This document shows, one piece after another, positions 1 to 9,317 of a stretch of DNA of 64,000 nt (position 1 is its first letter; every line of letters begins with the position of its first letter). Source of the DNA: Chthoniobacterales bacterium (lineage in GTDB: Bacteria; Verrucomicrobiota; Verrucomicrobiia; Chthoniobacterales; DYNR01). The notes under the pieces were generated by a model that saw only the letters and a list, made by a program, of their open reading frames with translations, had not been told where the DNA came from and made no database searches. The stretch is taken from the NCBI GenBank assembly GCA_026418675.1, contig JAOAAX010000006.1, forward strand, positions 1 to 64,000, given 5' to 3'. The translations under genes and the position numbers were made by a program.

Positions 1-1
1 C

Positions 2-637
2 CGTATTACAGAGGACGTTGCTTACTCCTGGTTCCGTTCCTCCTCCGGTCTCCATCCCAGTCGCGGTGAAACCCAACCCGATCCCCACAAACCCAATGCT
101 TATTCGTGGGTCAAAGCTCCGCGCTACAACGGAGAACCTATGGAAGTCGGCTCCCTCGCACGTCTCCTCATTGCCCAAGCTCAAAATCACGAGCCAGCTA
201 CTTCTGCGCTCAATTCTTTCCTCCAAAAAACAGGCCATACTCTCCAGGAGATGGTTTCCGTCATGGGCAGACACGCAGCTCGTGCTATCGAATCCCTCCT
301 CCTCGTAGATGCCCTTGAACGATGGATAAATAACCTCGTTCCAGATGAACCTCCTTGCGTCGAATTTACTATACCCGACCGTTGCGAAGGGATGGGGCTA
401 ACAGAAGCAGCAAGAGGGGCCCTCGGCCATTGGATTGTTGTAGAAGACCGCAAAATCGCTCGCTACCAATGCGTCGTCCCAACAACTTGGAACTGCTCGC
501 CCAAAGATGATCGCGGCAAACGTGGCCCCGTTGAAGAAGCACTCATCGGCACACCTGTCGCTAACGAAGCCAGCCCTATCGAAGCAGTCCGAGTCGTCCG
601 CTCCTTCGACCCCTGCTTAGCTTGTGCCGTCCACTAA
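2..637 (+). CDS. [NiFe]-hydrogenase large subunit, C-terminal part (5' end outside window)
   Basis: Carries the C-terminal 211 residues of the catalytic subunit that holds the NiFe(CN)2CO site and splits or makes H2. Seen: the group 1 signatures HPSRGETQPDPH near the left edge, EGMGLTEAARGALGHW, PTTWNCSPKDDRGKRGPVEEA, and the terminal nickel-binding DPCLACAVH. The reading frame is open to the window edge, so the start lies upstream. The protein stops exactly after the His of DPCxxCxxH; in most large subunits a further peptide follows this His and is cut off by a dedicated endopeptidase after nickel insertion. Here no such peptide is encoded. The Tat-exported small subunit follows 57 bp downstream, so the pair should act in the periplasm. 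Identity is very secure; the subgroup is not resolved. Confidence 0.96.
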   Translation, partial: RITEDVAYSWFRSSSGLHPSRGETQPDPHKPNAYSWVKAPRYNGEPMEVGSLARLLIAQAQNHEPATSALNSFLQKTGHTLQEMVSVMGRHAARAIESLLLVDALERWINNLVPDEPPCVEFTIPDRCEGMGLTEAARGALGHWIVVEDRKIARYQCVVPTTWNCSPKDDRGKRGPVEEALIGTPVANEASPIEAVRVVRSFDPCLACAVH

Positions 638-694
638 TTTTATTTCTTTAATAAAAATTTAAACTTCAAAAACCTTTAACCACTCAAAAAAACT

Positions 695-1642
695 ATGTTC
701 CTCCTCGAGTTAAAATTCTCCCGCCGCGAGTTCCTCGCAACCTCTGCCAAGCTTGCAGCCCTCTTTGGCTTGCAAAACTCTGCTATAGGGCAAATTTCCC
801 AATCCCTCGAGCAAATAGAAGCAGGAGGGGCGCCAGTTCTCTGGCTCCAAGGCCAATCATGCTCCGGTTGCTCAATCTCCCTGCTCAATACCTACCCACG
901 AAGCATCGTCCAGTTCTTAACAAACGATATTCAGTTGAAATTCCACCAAACCCTCTCTACAGCAACAGGGAAACTTGCTAAAAAAGCAGCAGATGAAGTC
1001 ATCGACCAAGGCAATTACTTCCTCGTCGTAGAAGGCGCTATCCCAGTAGGATTACCCGACGCCTGCCGCTTCGCCCACGAAAATTTCGATGATCAGCTCC
1101 GCCGCGCCATTCCTCGATCCCGAGCAGTCATCGCCGTAGGAGCTTGCGCCGCTTATGGTGGAATCCCAGGCGCAGAAGGCAACCCAACAGGAGCTAAGTG
1201 CCTACGAGAATTCATGAAAAAAGAAGGCTTTCGAGTCCCTCTTATCGCCATACCTGGGTGCCCACCCCATCCAGATTGGATCGTAGGCACGATCACTCAC
1301 GTCCTCAAATTCGGCCTCCCATCCATGGACAAAGATTCCCGTCCTCTCATGTTTTTCCGTAGAACCATCCACGAACAATGCCCACGCTTCTCCTACTGGG
1401 AGCGCAAACACTTTGCCCAGAATTTCGGCGATGAGGGTTGCTTGTTCAAAATCGGGTGCCAAGGCCCCATTACCCATGCCGATTGCACTATCCGCAAGTG
1501 GAATAACGGCGTCAACGATTGCATAGAGTCCGGCGGAGCCTGCACAGGTTGCACTTCCCCTGATTATCCTCGGAAGAAAGATTTCCCATTCTATTACGAA
1601 ATCGGGCGGAGAAATTCAAACTCCTCCCTCTTGGCCTCCTAA
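695..1642 (+). CDS. [NiFe]-hydrogenase small subunit, Tat-exported
   Basis: Electron-transfer subunit of the hydrogenase. A Tat signal (SRREFL at residues 9-14, then a hydrophobic stretch) indicates folded export with the large subunit. Iron-sulfur ligands are visible: proximal cluster Cys56, Cys59, Cys151 and Cys189; distal His226, Cys229, Cys249 and Cys255; medial Cys264, Cys283 and Cys286. The proximal motif reads CSGC, with Gly where oxygen-tolerant enzymes have an extra Cys (CTCC), so a standard 4-Cys proximal cluster is expected. At 315 residues there is no C-terminal membrane anchor and no cytochrome b gene follows, so the enzyme is probably soluble or loosely attached. The order large-then-small is the reverse of the common hupSL/hyaAB order. 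No Shine-Dalgarno is visible before the ATG. Confidence 0.96.
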   Translation: MFLLELKFSRREFLATSAKLAALFGLQNSAIGQISQSLEQIEAGGAPVLWLQGQSCSGCSISLLNTYPRSIVQFLTNDIQLKFHQTLSTATGKLAKKAADEVIDQGNYFLVVEGAIPVGLPDACRFAHENFDDQLRRAIPRSRAVIAVGACAAYGGIPGAEGNPTGAKCLREFMKKEGFRVPLIAIPGCPPHPDWIVGTITHVLKFGLPSMDKDSRPLMFFRRTIHEQCPRFSYWERKHFAQNFGDEGCLFKIGCQGPITHADCTIRKWNNGVNDCIESGGACTGCTSPDYPRKKDFPFYYEIGRRNSNSSLLAS

Positions 1643-1714
1643 TTATTCTTAAACTTAAACTTTTAAAAATTTCACAAGCAAAAAATTTTTTTCGAAATCG
1701 AAAAGAAAAAAAAG

Positions 1715-3193
1715 ATGAAATTATCTACAAAGTTCTTACTGTGGCTCTTACTTGGCTTATCAATTGCAATAGCTGTAACACAAGCCCTCCAATTCCTATT
1801 CTCCAGCTCCAAACTTAACAGCCAGATGCGCAAACTGGCAGAGAACCAAATTAAAGTTCTCGAAGAACGAGAAATAGCAAACGCTTCCACTATTTTCGAC
1901 AGCATCCAACGCGGGGTGAATGATTCTATCGAGCGCGGAGAAATGGAAAAATTCCAACGAATGTTAAACGACCTGCGCGGAATCCAAGGGCTTGATGTCT
2001 ATATCCTCTATGATCGTGTGGGGAATGCGGCCTATGCTACCGATCCTAAATATGTAGGTAAATCAATTGATAGTGAAGTTGTTGAGCGAGTCATCCAAAA
2101 GGGAGAAAATCTCTTTCGCCGTCATGGGAAAACTTTCGAATTTTATCGCCCAATTCCCATTGTTTCTGACTGCCGCCGTTGCCACCACGAATGGCCAGAA
2201 CAGGGAACTTCCGGTGCTCACTTCATCTCCTATTCCACCGCTTCTCTCGAAGCAAGCCAAGAAGCAGTTGCAAAAGACGCTGCTTCCATCCGGCAAAGCA
2301 ATTTCGAAGGAGTCGTCCTCTCTTTCCTAATTCTCGTTCCAACCGTTGCCGGAGTAAGTTGGCTCCTTATAGCGTTATTTGTTAACAAACCCCTCGATTC
2401 AATCATTCGGCGCTTGCGATCCGACGTCGCCGAAGCCCGCGAAGGAGCTCAACACCTTGAAGTTGCTAGTCAACACTTAGCCGAAGGAGCAAGCGAACAA
2501 GCCGCTTCTATCCAGCAAACGAGCGCTTCGCTGGAAGAATTGTCCAGTATGACAAAAATCAACGCCCAAAATAGCCACCAAGCCAAAGAACTTGCGGCAG
2601 AAACTTCACGCTCAGCAGATTCTAGCCAAGAGCAACTTCGGACTATGCTCCAAGCCATGCAGGAAATTCAGGAATCTAGCCGCCAAATTTCTGCCATCAT
2701 CAAGACAATAGACGAAATTGCCTTCCAAACAAACATTCTTGCTCTTAATGCTGCCGTAGAAGCAGCCCGAGCAGGAGAAGCAGGGGCAGGTTTCGCTGTC
2801 GTTGCCGAAGAAGTTCGTAATCTCGCTTCTCGTGTCACTCAGGCAGCAAAAGAAACTGATGAAATGATTGGCCATGCCGTAGCGAAAACCAAAAATGGCG
2901 TCGAAATTTGTAACCGCGTCGCCGAAGCTCTCAATCAAATCTTGCAAAAAACAAAAAGTGTTGACAAACTAGTTGCTGAAGTAGCCGCAGCTTCCAAAGA
3001 ACAGTCCACAGGAATTGACCAAATCGCTCAGGCCGTTACGCAAATGGACGTTACCACCCAGCAACAAGCAGCTCAATCTCAGGAAACCGCAAGCGTCGCA
3101 GCAAGCCTAAAATCCATGTCAGATGGGCTTGAGTCAGCCGTTAATACCCTCGCAGAAATCGTCTATGGAGTGAAGAAAGTTTTAGAAAAATAA
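1715..3193 (+). CDS. methyl-accepting chemotaxis protein with periplasmic c-type heme motif
   Basis: Transmembrane chemoreceptor of 492 residues. Membrane segments lie at about 7-29 and 199-223, enclosing a periplasmic domain of about 170 residues. Near the end of that domain is a single CRRCH heme c attachment motif at Cys153-His157. A HAMP-like linker follows, then the methyl-accepting domain at about 250-490 with the conserved hairpin tip [20 protein letters not shown] at 332-351. The periplasmic part resembles single-heme PAS/Cache-like sensor domains known from delta-proteobacterial chemoreceptors; this is inferred from layout, not alignment. It sits between the hydrogenase and hypC (20 bp before hypC), so it may be cotranscribed and may report redox state, O2 or H2 oxidation to the chemotaxis machinery. 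No other che genes are in the window. Receptor assignment is secure; the ligand is unknown. Confidence 0.93.
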   Translation: MKLSTKFLLWLLLGLSIAIAVTQALQFLFSSSKLNSQMRKLAENQIKVLEEREIANASTIFDSIQRGVNDSIERGEMEKFQRMLNDLRGIQGLDVYILYDRVGNAAYATDPKYVGKSIDSEVVERVIQKGENLFRRHGKTFEFYRPIPIVSDCRRCHHEWPEQGTSGAHFISYSTASLEASQEAVAKDAASIRQSNFEGVVLSFLILVPTVAGVSWLLIALFVNKPLDSIIRRLRSDVAEAREGAQHLEVASQHLAEGASEQAASIQQTSASLEELSSMTKINAQNSHQAKELAAETSRSADSSQEQLRTMLQAMQEIQESSRQISAIIKTIDEIAFQTNILALNAAVEAARAGEAGAGFAVVAEEVRNLASRVTQAAKETDEMIGHAVAKTKNGVEICNRVAEALNQILQKTKSVDKLVAEVAAASKEQSTGIDQIAQAVTQMDVTTQQQAAQSQETASVAASLKSMSDGLESAVNTLAEIVYGVKKVLEK

Positions 3194-3213
3194 TAAGCCT
3201 TCACTCACAATCA

Positions 3214-3483
3214 ATGTGTTTAGCAATACCCGGCAAACTTGTTTCCGTAGAGGATTCCACCGATCCACTTCTCAGAACGGGAGAAGTTGATTTTTCCGGA
3301 ATCCGAAAACAAATTTCGTTAGGTTTTGTTCCCGAAGCAAAAATTGGCGACTACGTCCTCGTTCATGTTGGCACAGCTATCCAAGTCATCAATGAGGATG
3401 AAGCGACAAAAATTCTAAGTTACTTCTCCCAACTCAACCTCGCTGAGGAATTTCAAGAAAACGAAAACACAAATAAAACATAA
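3214..3483 (+). CDS. hypC: hydrogenase maturation chaperone HypC
   Basis: Small chaperone (89 residues) that, with HypD, carries the Fe(CN)2CO group and delivers it to the hydrogenase large subunit. The diagnostic N-terminus MCLAIPGKLV is present; Cys2 is the iron-binding residue once Met1 is removed. The rest matches the beta-barrel family (VDFSGIRKQISLGFVPEAKIGDYVLVHVG pattern, quoted in part: GDYVLVHVG). Length is typical for the family. It begins 20 bp after the chemoreceptor gene and precedes hypD by 90 bp, within a plus-strand run that ends with hypF. HypC proteins can be specific to one hydrogenase; this copy is presumably matched to the enzyme encoded just upstream. Confidence 0.97.
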   Translation: MCLAIPGKLVSVEDSTDPLLRTGEVDFSGIRKQISLGFVPEAKIGDYVLVHVGTAIQVINEDEATKILSYFSQLNLAEEFQENENTNKT

Positions 3484-3573
3484 GCAGAAACACTTCTCCC
3501 CTTCTCAGCTTCCCCCATTAGACCAATACCAAAATTCTCCATCTAGTCCACCGAAGAAGTTCCCCCTCTTAAA

Positions 3574-4680
3574 ATGAATCTTCTAGCCCCCTATCGCGAC
3601 GCCCAAAAAGTGCAGTCACTAGCTGCCGAGCTTGCTAGAATCTCCAAGAAACCAGCCGCAATCATGGAAATTTGCGGCGGCCAAACCCATGCAATCCTCA
3701 AATACGGATTAGAACAACTCCTCCCAAAACACATCGAACTTCTCCACGGACCAGGATGTCCAGTTTGCGTTACCCCAGCATCCATCCTCGATCACGCCAT
3801 CTGGCTTTGCCTCAGGCATAATATCACTCTTTGCTCCTTCGGCGATATGCTCCGAGTCCCTGGTCAGCTCGGTTCTCTCGCATGGGCAAAATCCCAAGGC
3901 GGAGATGTTCGAATCGTTTACTCCCCCCTCGATGCAGTCGAATTCGCTCGTCAAAATCCGGAGAAAAAAGTCGTCTTTTTAGCCATCGGTTTTGAAACTA
4001 CTGCTCCTGCCAATGCTCTCGCTGCTCGTAGAGCGAAAGAATTACAACTCCAAAACTTTTGGCTCCTCGTAAGCCACGTTCTTGTCCCGCCAGCCATTTG
4101 CGCTCTCCTTGAATCCCCAGAATGTCGAATCCAGGGATTCCTCGCAGCCGGCCACGTCTGCACCGTCATGGGTTTCCAAGAATACCAACCCATCGCAAAA
4201 AAATACAAAGTCCCCATCGTTGTAACTGGTTTCGAGCCAGTCGATATCTTCCGTGGTATTCTCCAATGTATCCGCCAGATCGAAGCAGGCCTTGCAGAAG
4301 TAGAAAATGCTTATGAGAGAGTCGTTCGGCCGGAAGGAAATCCCACAGCAAAAGCCTTGATAGAAGAGGTCTTTGAAGTTTGCGACCGAGAATGGAGAGG
4401 CATCGGCATCCTCCCAAAAAGCGGATTCCGCCTCCGAGATTGTTATGCCGAATGGGACGCCTCACGAAAATTACCCACTTTCCATCAAAACTCCACTAAC
4501 AACAACAACCTTTCAACCCATTGCCGAAGCGGAGAAGTCCTGCAAGGCAAAATCAAACCACCCGATTGTCCTTTTTTCGGAAAAGAATGCACACCCGAAA
4601 ATCCCTTAGGAGCAACCATGGTTTCCTCTGAAGGGGCTTGCGCAGCTTATTACACCTACCACTACAAAGCAAAGCCCTGA
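3574..4680 (+). CDS. hypD: hydrogenase maturation scaffold HypD
   Basis: HypD (368 residues) is the iron-sulfur scaffold on which Fe(CN)2CO is assembled together with HypC; HypE supplies the cyanide. Seen: MEICGGQTH with Cys34, [11 protein letters not shown] with Cys62 and Cys65, and a C-terminal cysteine set in [18 protein letters not shown] and [10 protein letters not shown] that fits the [4Fe-4S] ligands. Length is normal. It lies between hypC and hypE in the same direction. No ribosome-binding sequence is visible before its ATG. Nothing in the sequence suggests damage. Confidence 0.97.
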   Translation: MNLLAPYRDAQKVQSLAAELARISKKPAAIMEICGGQTHAILKYGLEQLLPKHIELLHGPGCPVCVTPASILDHAIWLCLRHNITLCSFGDMLRVPGQLGSLAWAKSQGGDVRIVYSPLDAVEFARQNPEKKVVFLAIGFETTAPANALAARRAKELQLQNFWLLVSHVLVPPAICALLESPECRIQGFLAAGHVCTVMGFQEYQPIAKKYKVPIVVTGFEPVDIFRGILQCIRQIEAGLAEVENAYERVVRPEGNPTAKALIEEVFEVCDREWRGIGILPKSGFRLRDCYAEWDASRKLPTFHQNSTNNNNLSTHCRSGEVLQGKIKPPDCPFFGKECTPENPLGATMVSSEGACAAYYTYHYKAKP

Positions 4681-4736
4681 TTATTCCTCACTTGCAAAAA
4701 ATCCCTCTTTCTAAAAACCACTAAACCAATCTACAA

Positions 4737-5768
4737 ATGACAAGTTGTCCCTTGCCATTTGAGCCTAAAGACACCGTCACAATGGCCCACGGAGCAGGTG
4801 GCCGCCACACCTTTCGTTTGATCCAAAACATTTTCGCCCCAGCCTTCCATTTATCTTCTAGCCAGCTATCAGACTCAGCCATCGTTGGAGATGAGGAAAA
4901 ATGGGCAATTTCCACAGACGCCCATGTTGTCAGTCCCTTGTTCTTCCCAGGAGGAGACATAGGAACCCTGGCCGCAAATGGCACTTGTAACGACTTGGCT
5001 ATGGTCGGAGCAGAACCAAAGTGGTTAGCAGTGAGTTGGATATTAGAAGAGGGGATCACATTTGATACACTAAACCGAATATCCCAATCCCTCGCAGCAG
5101 CCGCTGCCCAAAATGGCGCTACCATCATTGCAGGGGATACTAAAGTCGTCCCAAAAGGGAAAGGTGACGGCCTATACCTCTCTTCCGCAGGCTTTGGCTT
5201 GCATCGAATGCCATTTATCCCCTCTCCCTCTCGCCTAAAACCAGGCTTGGAGCTCATCATAAGCGGAGATATAGGACGGCACGCTATCGCTATTGCTTCC
5301 CTTCGTGACAACAGCATCGGCTTCTCTGCAGAAATCGCTTCCGATTGCTGTCCACTTTGGCCACTAGTAGCTGCTTTACTGAACAACTCTCTTTATCCAG
5401 CCGCAATGCGCGATTGCACCCGCGGTGGACTCGCAACGGTGCTTGCCGAGTGGGCTGAGGAATCAAACCTAGGCATGGAGTTAGAGGAAGAAGCAGTCCC
5501 TTTACTCGAGCCAGTCCGTGCTGCCTGCGACTTGCTCGGCTTCGACCCCTTGTATCTTGCTTGCGAAGGACGTTTTCTCCTTGCAATAGAAAAAGAAAAA
5601 GTAGAAGACACCCTCAATCTTTTGCGCCAATTCCCAGATGGAAAAATGGCAGCACGCATCGGCAGAGTTACCAACGCTAACCCCGGCCGGGCTGTTGCCC
5701 GGCAACCTTACGGAACAGAGCGCATTCTCGACCGCCTAAGTGGCGAAATCCTTCCCCGAATCTGCTAG
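4737..5768 (+). CDS. hypE: carbamoyl phosphate-derived thiocarbamate dehydratase HypE
   Basis: HypE (343 residues) receives a carbamoyl group from HypF on its C-terminal cysteine, dehydrates it with ATP to a thiocyanate, and passes the cyanide to HypC-HypD. Seen: the AIR-synthase-like N-terminus MAHGAGGR, the STDAHVVSP and ANGTCNDLAMVG motifs, DCTRGGLATVLAEWA, and the hallmark C-terminus PRIC ending in Cys343. Length is usual. It ends 15 bp before hypF, which suggests translational coupling or at least one transcript. Confidence 0.97.
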   Translation: MTSCPLPFEPKDTVTMAHGAGGRHTFRLIQNIFAPAFHLSSSQLSDSAIVGDEEKWAISTDAHVVSPLFFPGGDIGTLAANGTCNDLAMVGAEPKWLAVSWILEEGITFDTLNRISQSLAAAAAQNGATIIAGDTKVVPKGKGDGLYLSSAGFGLHRMPFIPSPSRLKPGLELIISGDIGRHAIAIASLRDNSIGFSAEIASDCCPLWPLVAALLNNSLYPAAMRDCTRGGLATVLAEWAEESNLGMELEEEAVPLLEPVRAACDLLGFDPLYLACEGRFLLAIEKEKVEDTLNLLRQFPDGKMAARIGRVTNANPGRAVARQPYGTERILDRLSGEILPRIC

Positions 5769-5783
5769 TCCCAGTCTCCTTGG

Positions 5784-8198
5784 ATGGAAGGAAGAATTTG
5801 GCAAATTACTGGTTCTGTCCAAGGCGTAGGGTATCGTCCCTGGGTCTATCGCTTAGCCACACAATTGGGCATCCTCGGCTGTGTCCGCAATACTCCTCAA
5901 GGTGTCACTATCGAGGCCATCGCTCCCCCTGAACAATTAGAGAAATTTTCAAAAGCTCTAAAAAACTCCGCTCCCCCTTCCGCCCGCATCAAATCCATCA
6001 AAGAATTCATCTTATCTCCGGATGAACAAATTATTTGGACCTATCTATCTAATTCCACAAACTTCCGAATCGAATCAAGCGATTCGCAAGCTAGCGATGC
6101 AGCTTTCCCACAAATCGCTCCAGACTTGGCAATGTGCAAAGATTGTTTGGCAGAAATCCAAGACCCCAATTCCAGACGTTTCCGCTACCCTTTCACAACA
6201 TGCGCTTATTGCGGACCCCGCTACACAATTTTCCTGGCTCCCCCATTCGACCGACAGCAAACTGTCATGCAAGACTTCCCTCTCTGCCCAGAGTGCAGAG
6301 AAGAATACGACAATCCCTCCGACCGACGCTTTCATGCACAAGCTGTCTCTTGTCCCCGCTGCGGACCCCACCTCCAATTCCTAGATAACAAAGGCAAACA
6401 AATTTCTACACATGAACAAGCTCTAGAAAATGCAGGAAAAGTTCTTCGTGAAGGTGCCATCGTAGCTTCCCTCGGCATTGGAGGTTTCCACCTCCTCGTC
6501 CGTGCCGACTCCCCTGAAGCGGTTCATCGTCTCCGCGTTCGCAAGCATCGCCCTTGGAAGCCCTTAGCAATTATGTGCCGCGAAGTTTCAGAACTCGGTG
6601 ACGCTGTAAAAATTTCCCCAATCGAGCGGGAAATCCTGCATTCTGTAGAAGCTCCAATCGTATTACTGGAAAAAACCGGAAAACCTCCACATTTCGTTGG
6701 AATCGCGGACGGCTCCCCATGCTTGGGTGTTATGTTAGCCTCCACCCCGCTTTACTGGCTTTTACTTGAAAATGTCGGAGTCCCTCTCGTTGCCACAAGC
6801 GGTAACATCAGCGATTCTCCTATCTGCTACACAATCCAATCCGGCCTTCAACAATTAGCTCCCGTTGCTGATTATTTCCTTGTTCATAACCGGCGTATTG
6901 TCCGTCGCTGCGACGATAGCGTCATAAGAGTCATTTCCGAAAAACCTCGTTTAATTCGCAGAGCGCGAGGTTTCGTCCCTATCTCCCTCGAACTCCCTCT
7001 TTTAGAAAATGTTGGAAACAATCAAGAATTCCTAGGCGTTGGAGGGCACCAAAAAAGTTGTCTCTGTCTGCTCTGCAAAAATACAATCCTTCCCTCAGCC
7101 CATCTCGGAGACCTCACCTCCTCATCCGCAAGACTTGAATGGCATAAAGATTTTAACTGGTTGCTAAATATCTCACAAACCAAAACCCCCATCCTCGTCC
7201 GTGATTTGCATCCCGATTACGGCAGCACAATCGAAGCAGAAAAAATTCCCCTCCCTTCCATCGCCGTCCAACACCATGTCGCTCATGCTTTCGCAGCTCT
7301 AGCAGAAACAAACTTTAATCAAGCTATTGCTGTTGTTTGGGATGGAACAGGCTTAGGCACAAACGGAGAAATTTGGGGAGGAGAATTCCTCCGCGTCAAT
7401 TCAAACGGCTCTTGGCAAAGAATCGCCCATCTCAGTAACTTCCTCTTACCGGGGGGAGAATTAGCTGCTGTCGAACCCATCCGCTCCGCAGCAGGTATGC
7501 TCGCAAAAGCTACCTCCCAAGGAATTTTGGATAAAAATTCCCTTCACTCTAGCTTCCCACAAATCAAATCTCAACAAGAGAGCAAGAAACTGGAACTTTT
7601 CCTTGACTATTGTCTCGATAAAAAAGAAAACTGCCTGCAATCCACCAGTGCAGGGCGTTTATTTGATGGAATTGCTTATTTATTAGGTCTTGTAAAAGGG
7701 CGTGTCTCAGAATCACAAGCCGCAACTGCTACCGAAGCTTGTGCAGCAACATTCTATTCATCCTTCCATAACTCATTAGCACAAACAGAAAACGAAATAA
7801 TTTTTTCAAAAATTGAAACGAAAAACTTTAATTCAGTTTTTCTAAAAGTTGATACATCAAACTCGAAAGAAGTTTTCGAAGTATATTGGCCAAACGCTTT
7901 GTTAGCAATAATTTCAGAAAATGATGTTCCCAAAAAGGCTTTCCTTTGGCATTTATTCCTGGCAAAAGCCATCCTCGCCGCTTGCCAAAAAATAAAAATT
8001 AAAAATGTAATTTTAACTGGAGGGTGTTTCCAAAATAAACTCCTCGCTGAATTATCTGCAAGCCTCCTCACCCAAAACGAATTTAAAGTTCATTTGCCTG
8101 AATTATTACCATGCAACGATGGAGGTCTCTCTGCAGGGCAAGTCATTTGGGGAGCTTTAAATAAAACTTATTCCCTACCCCAGAATTATCTGGCATAA
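5784..8198 (+). CDS. hypF: carbamoyltransferase HypF
   Basis: HypF (804 residues) makes the cyanide precursor: it converts carbamoyl phosphate and ATP to carbamoyl-adenylate and transfers the carbamoyl group to HypE. Domains in order: acylphosphatase-like at about 1-90 (SVQGVGYRPW at 11-20); a zinc-finger pair with CxxC at 118/121, 140/143, 168/171 and 190/193; a YrdC-like domain at about 205-395; and a Kae1/carbamoyltransferase domain at about 410-790 with the metal-binding HHVAHAFAALAE. It closes the hyp run. hypA, hypB and a large-subunit endopeptidase are not in the window. Its last 13 bp overlap the 3' end of the convergent kinase gene. Confidence 0.97.
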   Translation: MEGRIWQITGSVQGVGYRPWVYRLATQLGILGCVRNTPQGVTIEAIAPPEQLEKFSKALKNSAPPSARIKSIKEFILSPDEQIIWTYLSNSTNFRIESSDSQASDAAFPQIAPDLAMCKDCLAEIQDPNSRRFRYPFTTCAYCGPRYTIFLAPPFDRQQTVMQDFPLCPECREEYDNPSDRRFHAQAVSCPRCGPHLQFLDNKGKQISTHEQALENAGKVLREGAIVASLGIGGFHLLVRADSPEAVHRLRVRKHRPWKPLAIMCREVSELGDAVKISPIEREILHSVEAPIVLLEKTGKPPHFVGIADGSPCLGVMLASTPLYWLLLENVGVPLVATSGNISDSPICYTIQSGLQQLAPVADYFLVHNRRIVRRCDDSVIRVISEKPRLIRRARGFVPISLELPLLENVGNNQEFLGVGGHQKSCLCLLCKNTILPSAHLGDLTSSSARLEWHKDFNWLLNISQTKTPILVRDLHPDYGSTIEAEKIPLPSIAVQHHVAHAFAALAETNFNQAIAVVWDGTGLGTNGEIWGGEFLRVNSNGSWQRIAHLSNFLLPGGELAAVEPIRSAAGMLAKATSQGILDKNSLHSSFPQIKSQQESKKLELFLDYCLDKKENCLQSTSAGRLFDGIAYLLGLVKGRVSESQAATATEACAATFYSSFHNSLAQTENEIIFSKIETKNFNSVFLKVDTSNSKEVFEVYWPNALLAIISENDVPKKAFLWHLFLAKAILAACQKIKIKNVILTGGCFQNKLLAELSASLLTQNEFKVHLPELLPCNDGGLSAGQVIWGALNKTYSLPQNYLA

Positions 8199-9301
8199 CC
8201 TTCCAGCGGGAAAATTAACCGAATTTCCGTCCCATGCTGATCTTCAGCTTTTAATGCTTCTGTTGAGATAATTTCTATTTTGCCATTGTATTGTTCGACA
8301 AACCGACGAACTATTTGGAGTCCACTTCCTGTTCCCTGCTCCGATAATGTGCCACTCCGAGAAAAAACTCGACTACCAGCCAAAATCGAATCAACCATTT
8401 GCTTCGGCATGCCTATTCCTTCATCTTTCACGCTTATTATTACACACAAAACACCTTCGAAAAAATCTTTCTTTGCTTCTAGGTAGATTTTACTCTCAGG
8501 ATAAGAAAATTTAATTGAATTACTAAGCAAATTGTTTATCACATTATGGATGAATGGGATACGTTCAATGTTAAGTGTCAGATCTTCATTTACTTCAACG
8601 AGAATTTGGATTTTTTTACGTTGAGCTTGGGCCAATAACATCAAGGCAGACGTTTCCAAAGATTCCCGCAACTCGACCTTCTCCTGAATTTTGTTCGAGA
8701 CTGTAAAATTGAAGGTTTTGCGAGCAATATCATCAATAAGCTCAAGCGCACTTCGGCAGGACTCAAGTGCGCTACTCACCGCCGTTGGATCATACCCTTG
8801 TTGAAGCACATCTAGCGCAGAATACGCAGCGCTTATTGGATTGCGCAAATCGTGGCAGAGAATTCGAAGAAGATTTTGTTTCTGAGCAAGCTGTTCTCGA
8901 TAACGGTGGTTGGCATCCGCTATTTGAAGATGCGCTTTCGTGCGAACCACTAACTCAGCAGGGTAAAACGGCTTATCAATGTAATCTATGCCCCCAACTT
9001 GCAGAGCTTGGACTCGAATTTCCGGATTCCCATGCGCAGAGAGAAAAATCACCGGAACATCTCGCCTCAATGGATCTTGCCGTATTCGTTTGCAAACTTG
9101 AATCCCAGATTCTTTCTGCAAAACAATGTCCAGAAAATATAAATCCGGAGGTGCTCCAGTATCCGCAGCATAAAGTGCATCTGCCGTATAAAAAACTGAC
9201 ACTTTACAATTTAAATTTGCCTCAAGGATTATTCGAACCAATTGTGCCGATGATGGCGTATCATCAAGCACAAAAATTGTATATTTCCTCTCTTGATCCA
9301 C
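8186..9301 (-). CDS. response regulator receiver-histidine kinase hybrid
   Basis: Cytoplasmic signalling protein of 371 residues, with the receiver placed before the kinase. Receiver at about 7-125: acidic pair DD at 13-14, phospho-acceptor Asp58 (FLDIV) and Lys110 (IDKPF). Dimerization/phosphoacceptor helix with His150 in LCHDLRNP, then an ATPase domain with an N box (INNLLSNSIKFS), DEGIGMP and GTGSGLQIV. There is no membrane segment, so input probably comes through the receiver. It starts with GTG and lies 16 bp downstream of an HDOD gene in the same direction, so the two are likely one operon. It ends inside the 3' end of hypF. The target is unknown; a link with the hydrogenase is only positional. 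Confidence 0.93.
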   Translation of the reverse strand: MDQERKYTIFVLDDTPSSAQLVRIILEANLNCKVSVFYTADALYAADTGAPPDLYFLDIVLQKESGIQVCKRIRQDPLRRDVPVIFLSAHGNPEIRVQALQVGGIDYIDKPFYPAELVVRTKAHLQIADANHRYREQLAQKQNLLRILCHDLRNPISAAYSALDVLQQGYDPTAVSSALESCRSALELIDDIARKTFNFTVSNKIQEKVELRESLETSALMLLAQAQRKKIQILVEVNEDLTLNIERIPFIHNVINNLLSNSIKFSYPESKIYLEAKKDFFEGVLCVIISVKDEGIGMPKQMVDSILAGSRVFSRSGTLSEQGTGSGLQIVRRFVEQYNGKIEIISTEALKAEDQHGTEIRLIFPLEGYAR

Positions 9302-9317
9302 AGCGCGGAAAAAGTTT

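Noticed and set aside
1643-1714. Terminator between the hydrogenase small subunit and the chemoreceptor
   Set aside because: Only a weak A/U hairpin (TTTTTTTCG/CGAAAAGAAA) with no G/C-rich stem; readthrough into the receptor seems as likely.
4721-5386. 221-codon minus-strand frame opposite hypE
   Set aside because: Entirely within hypE, which has all family motifs.
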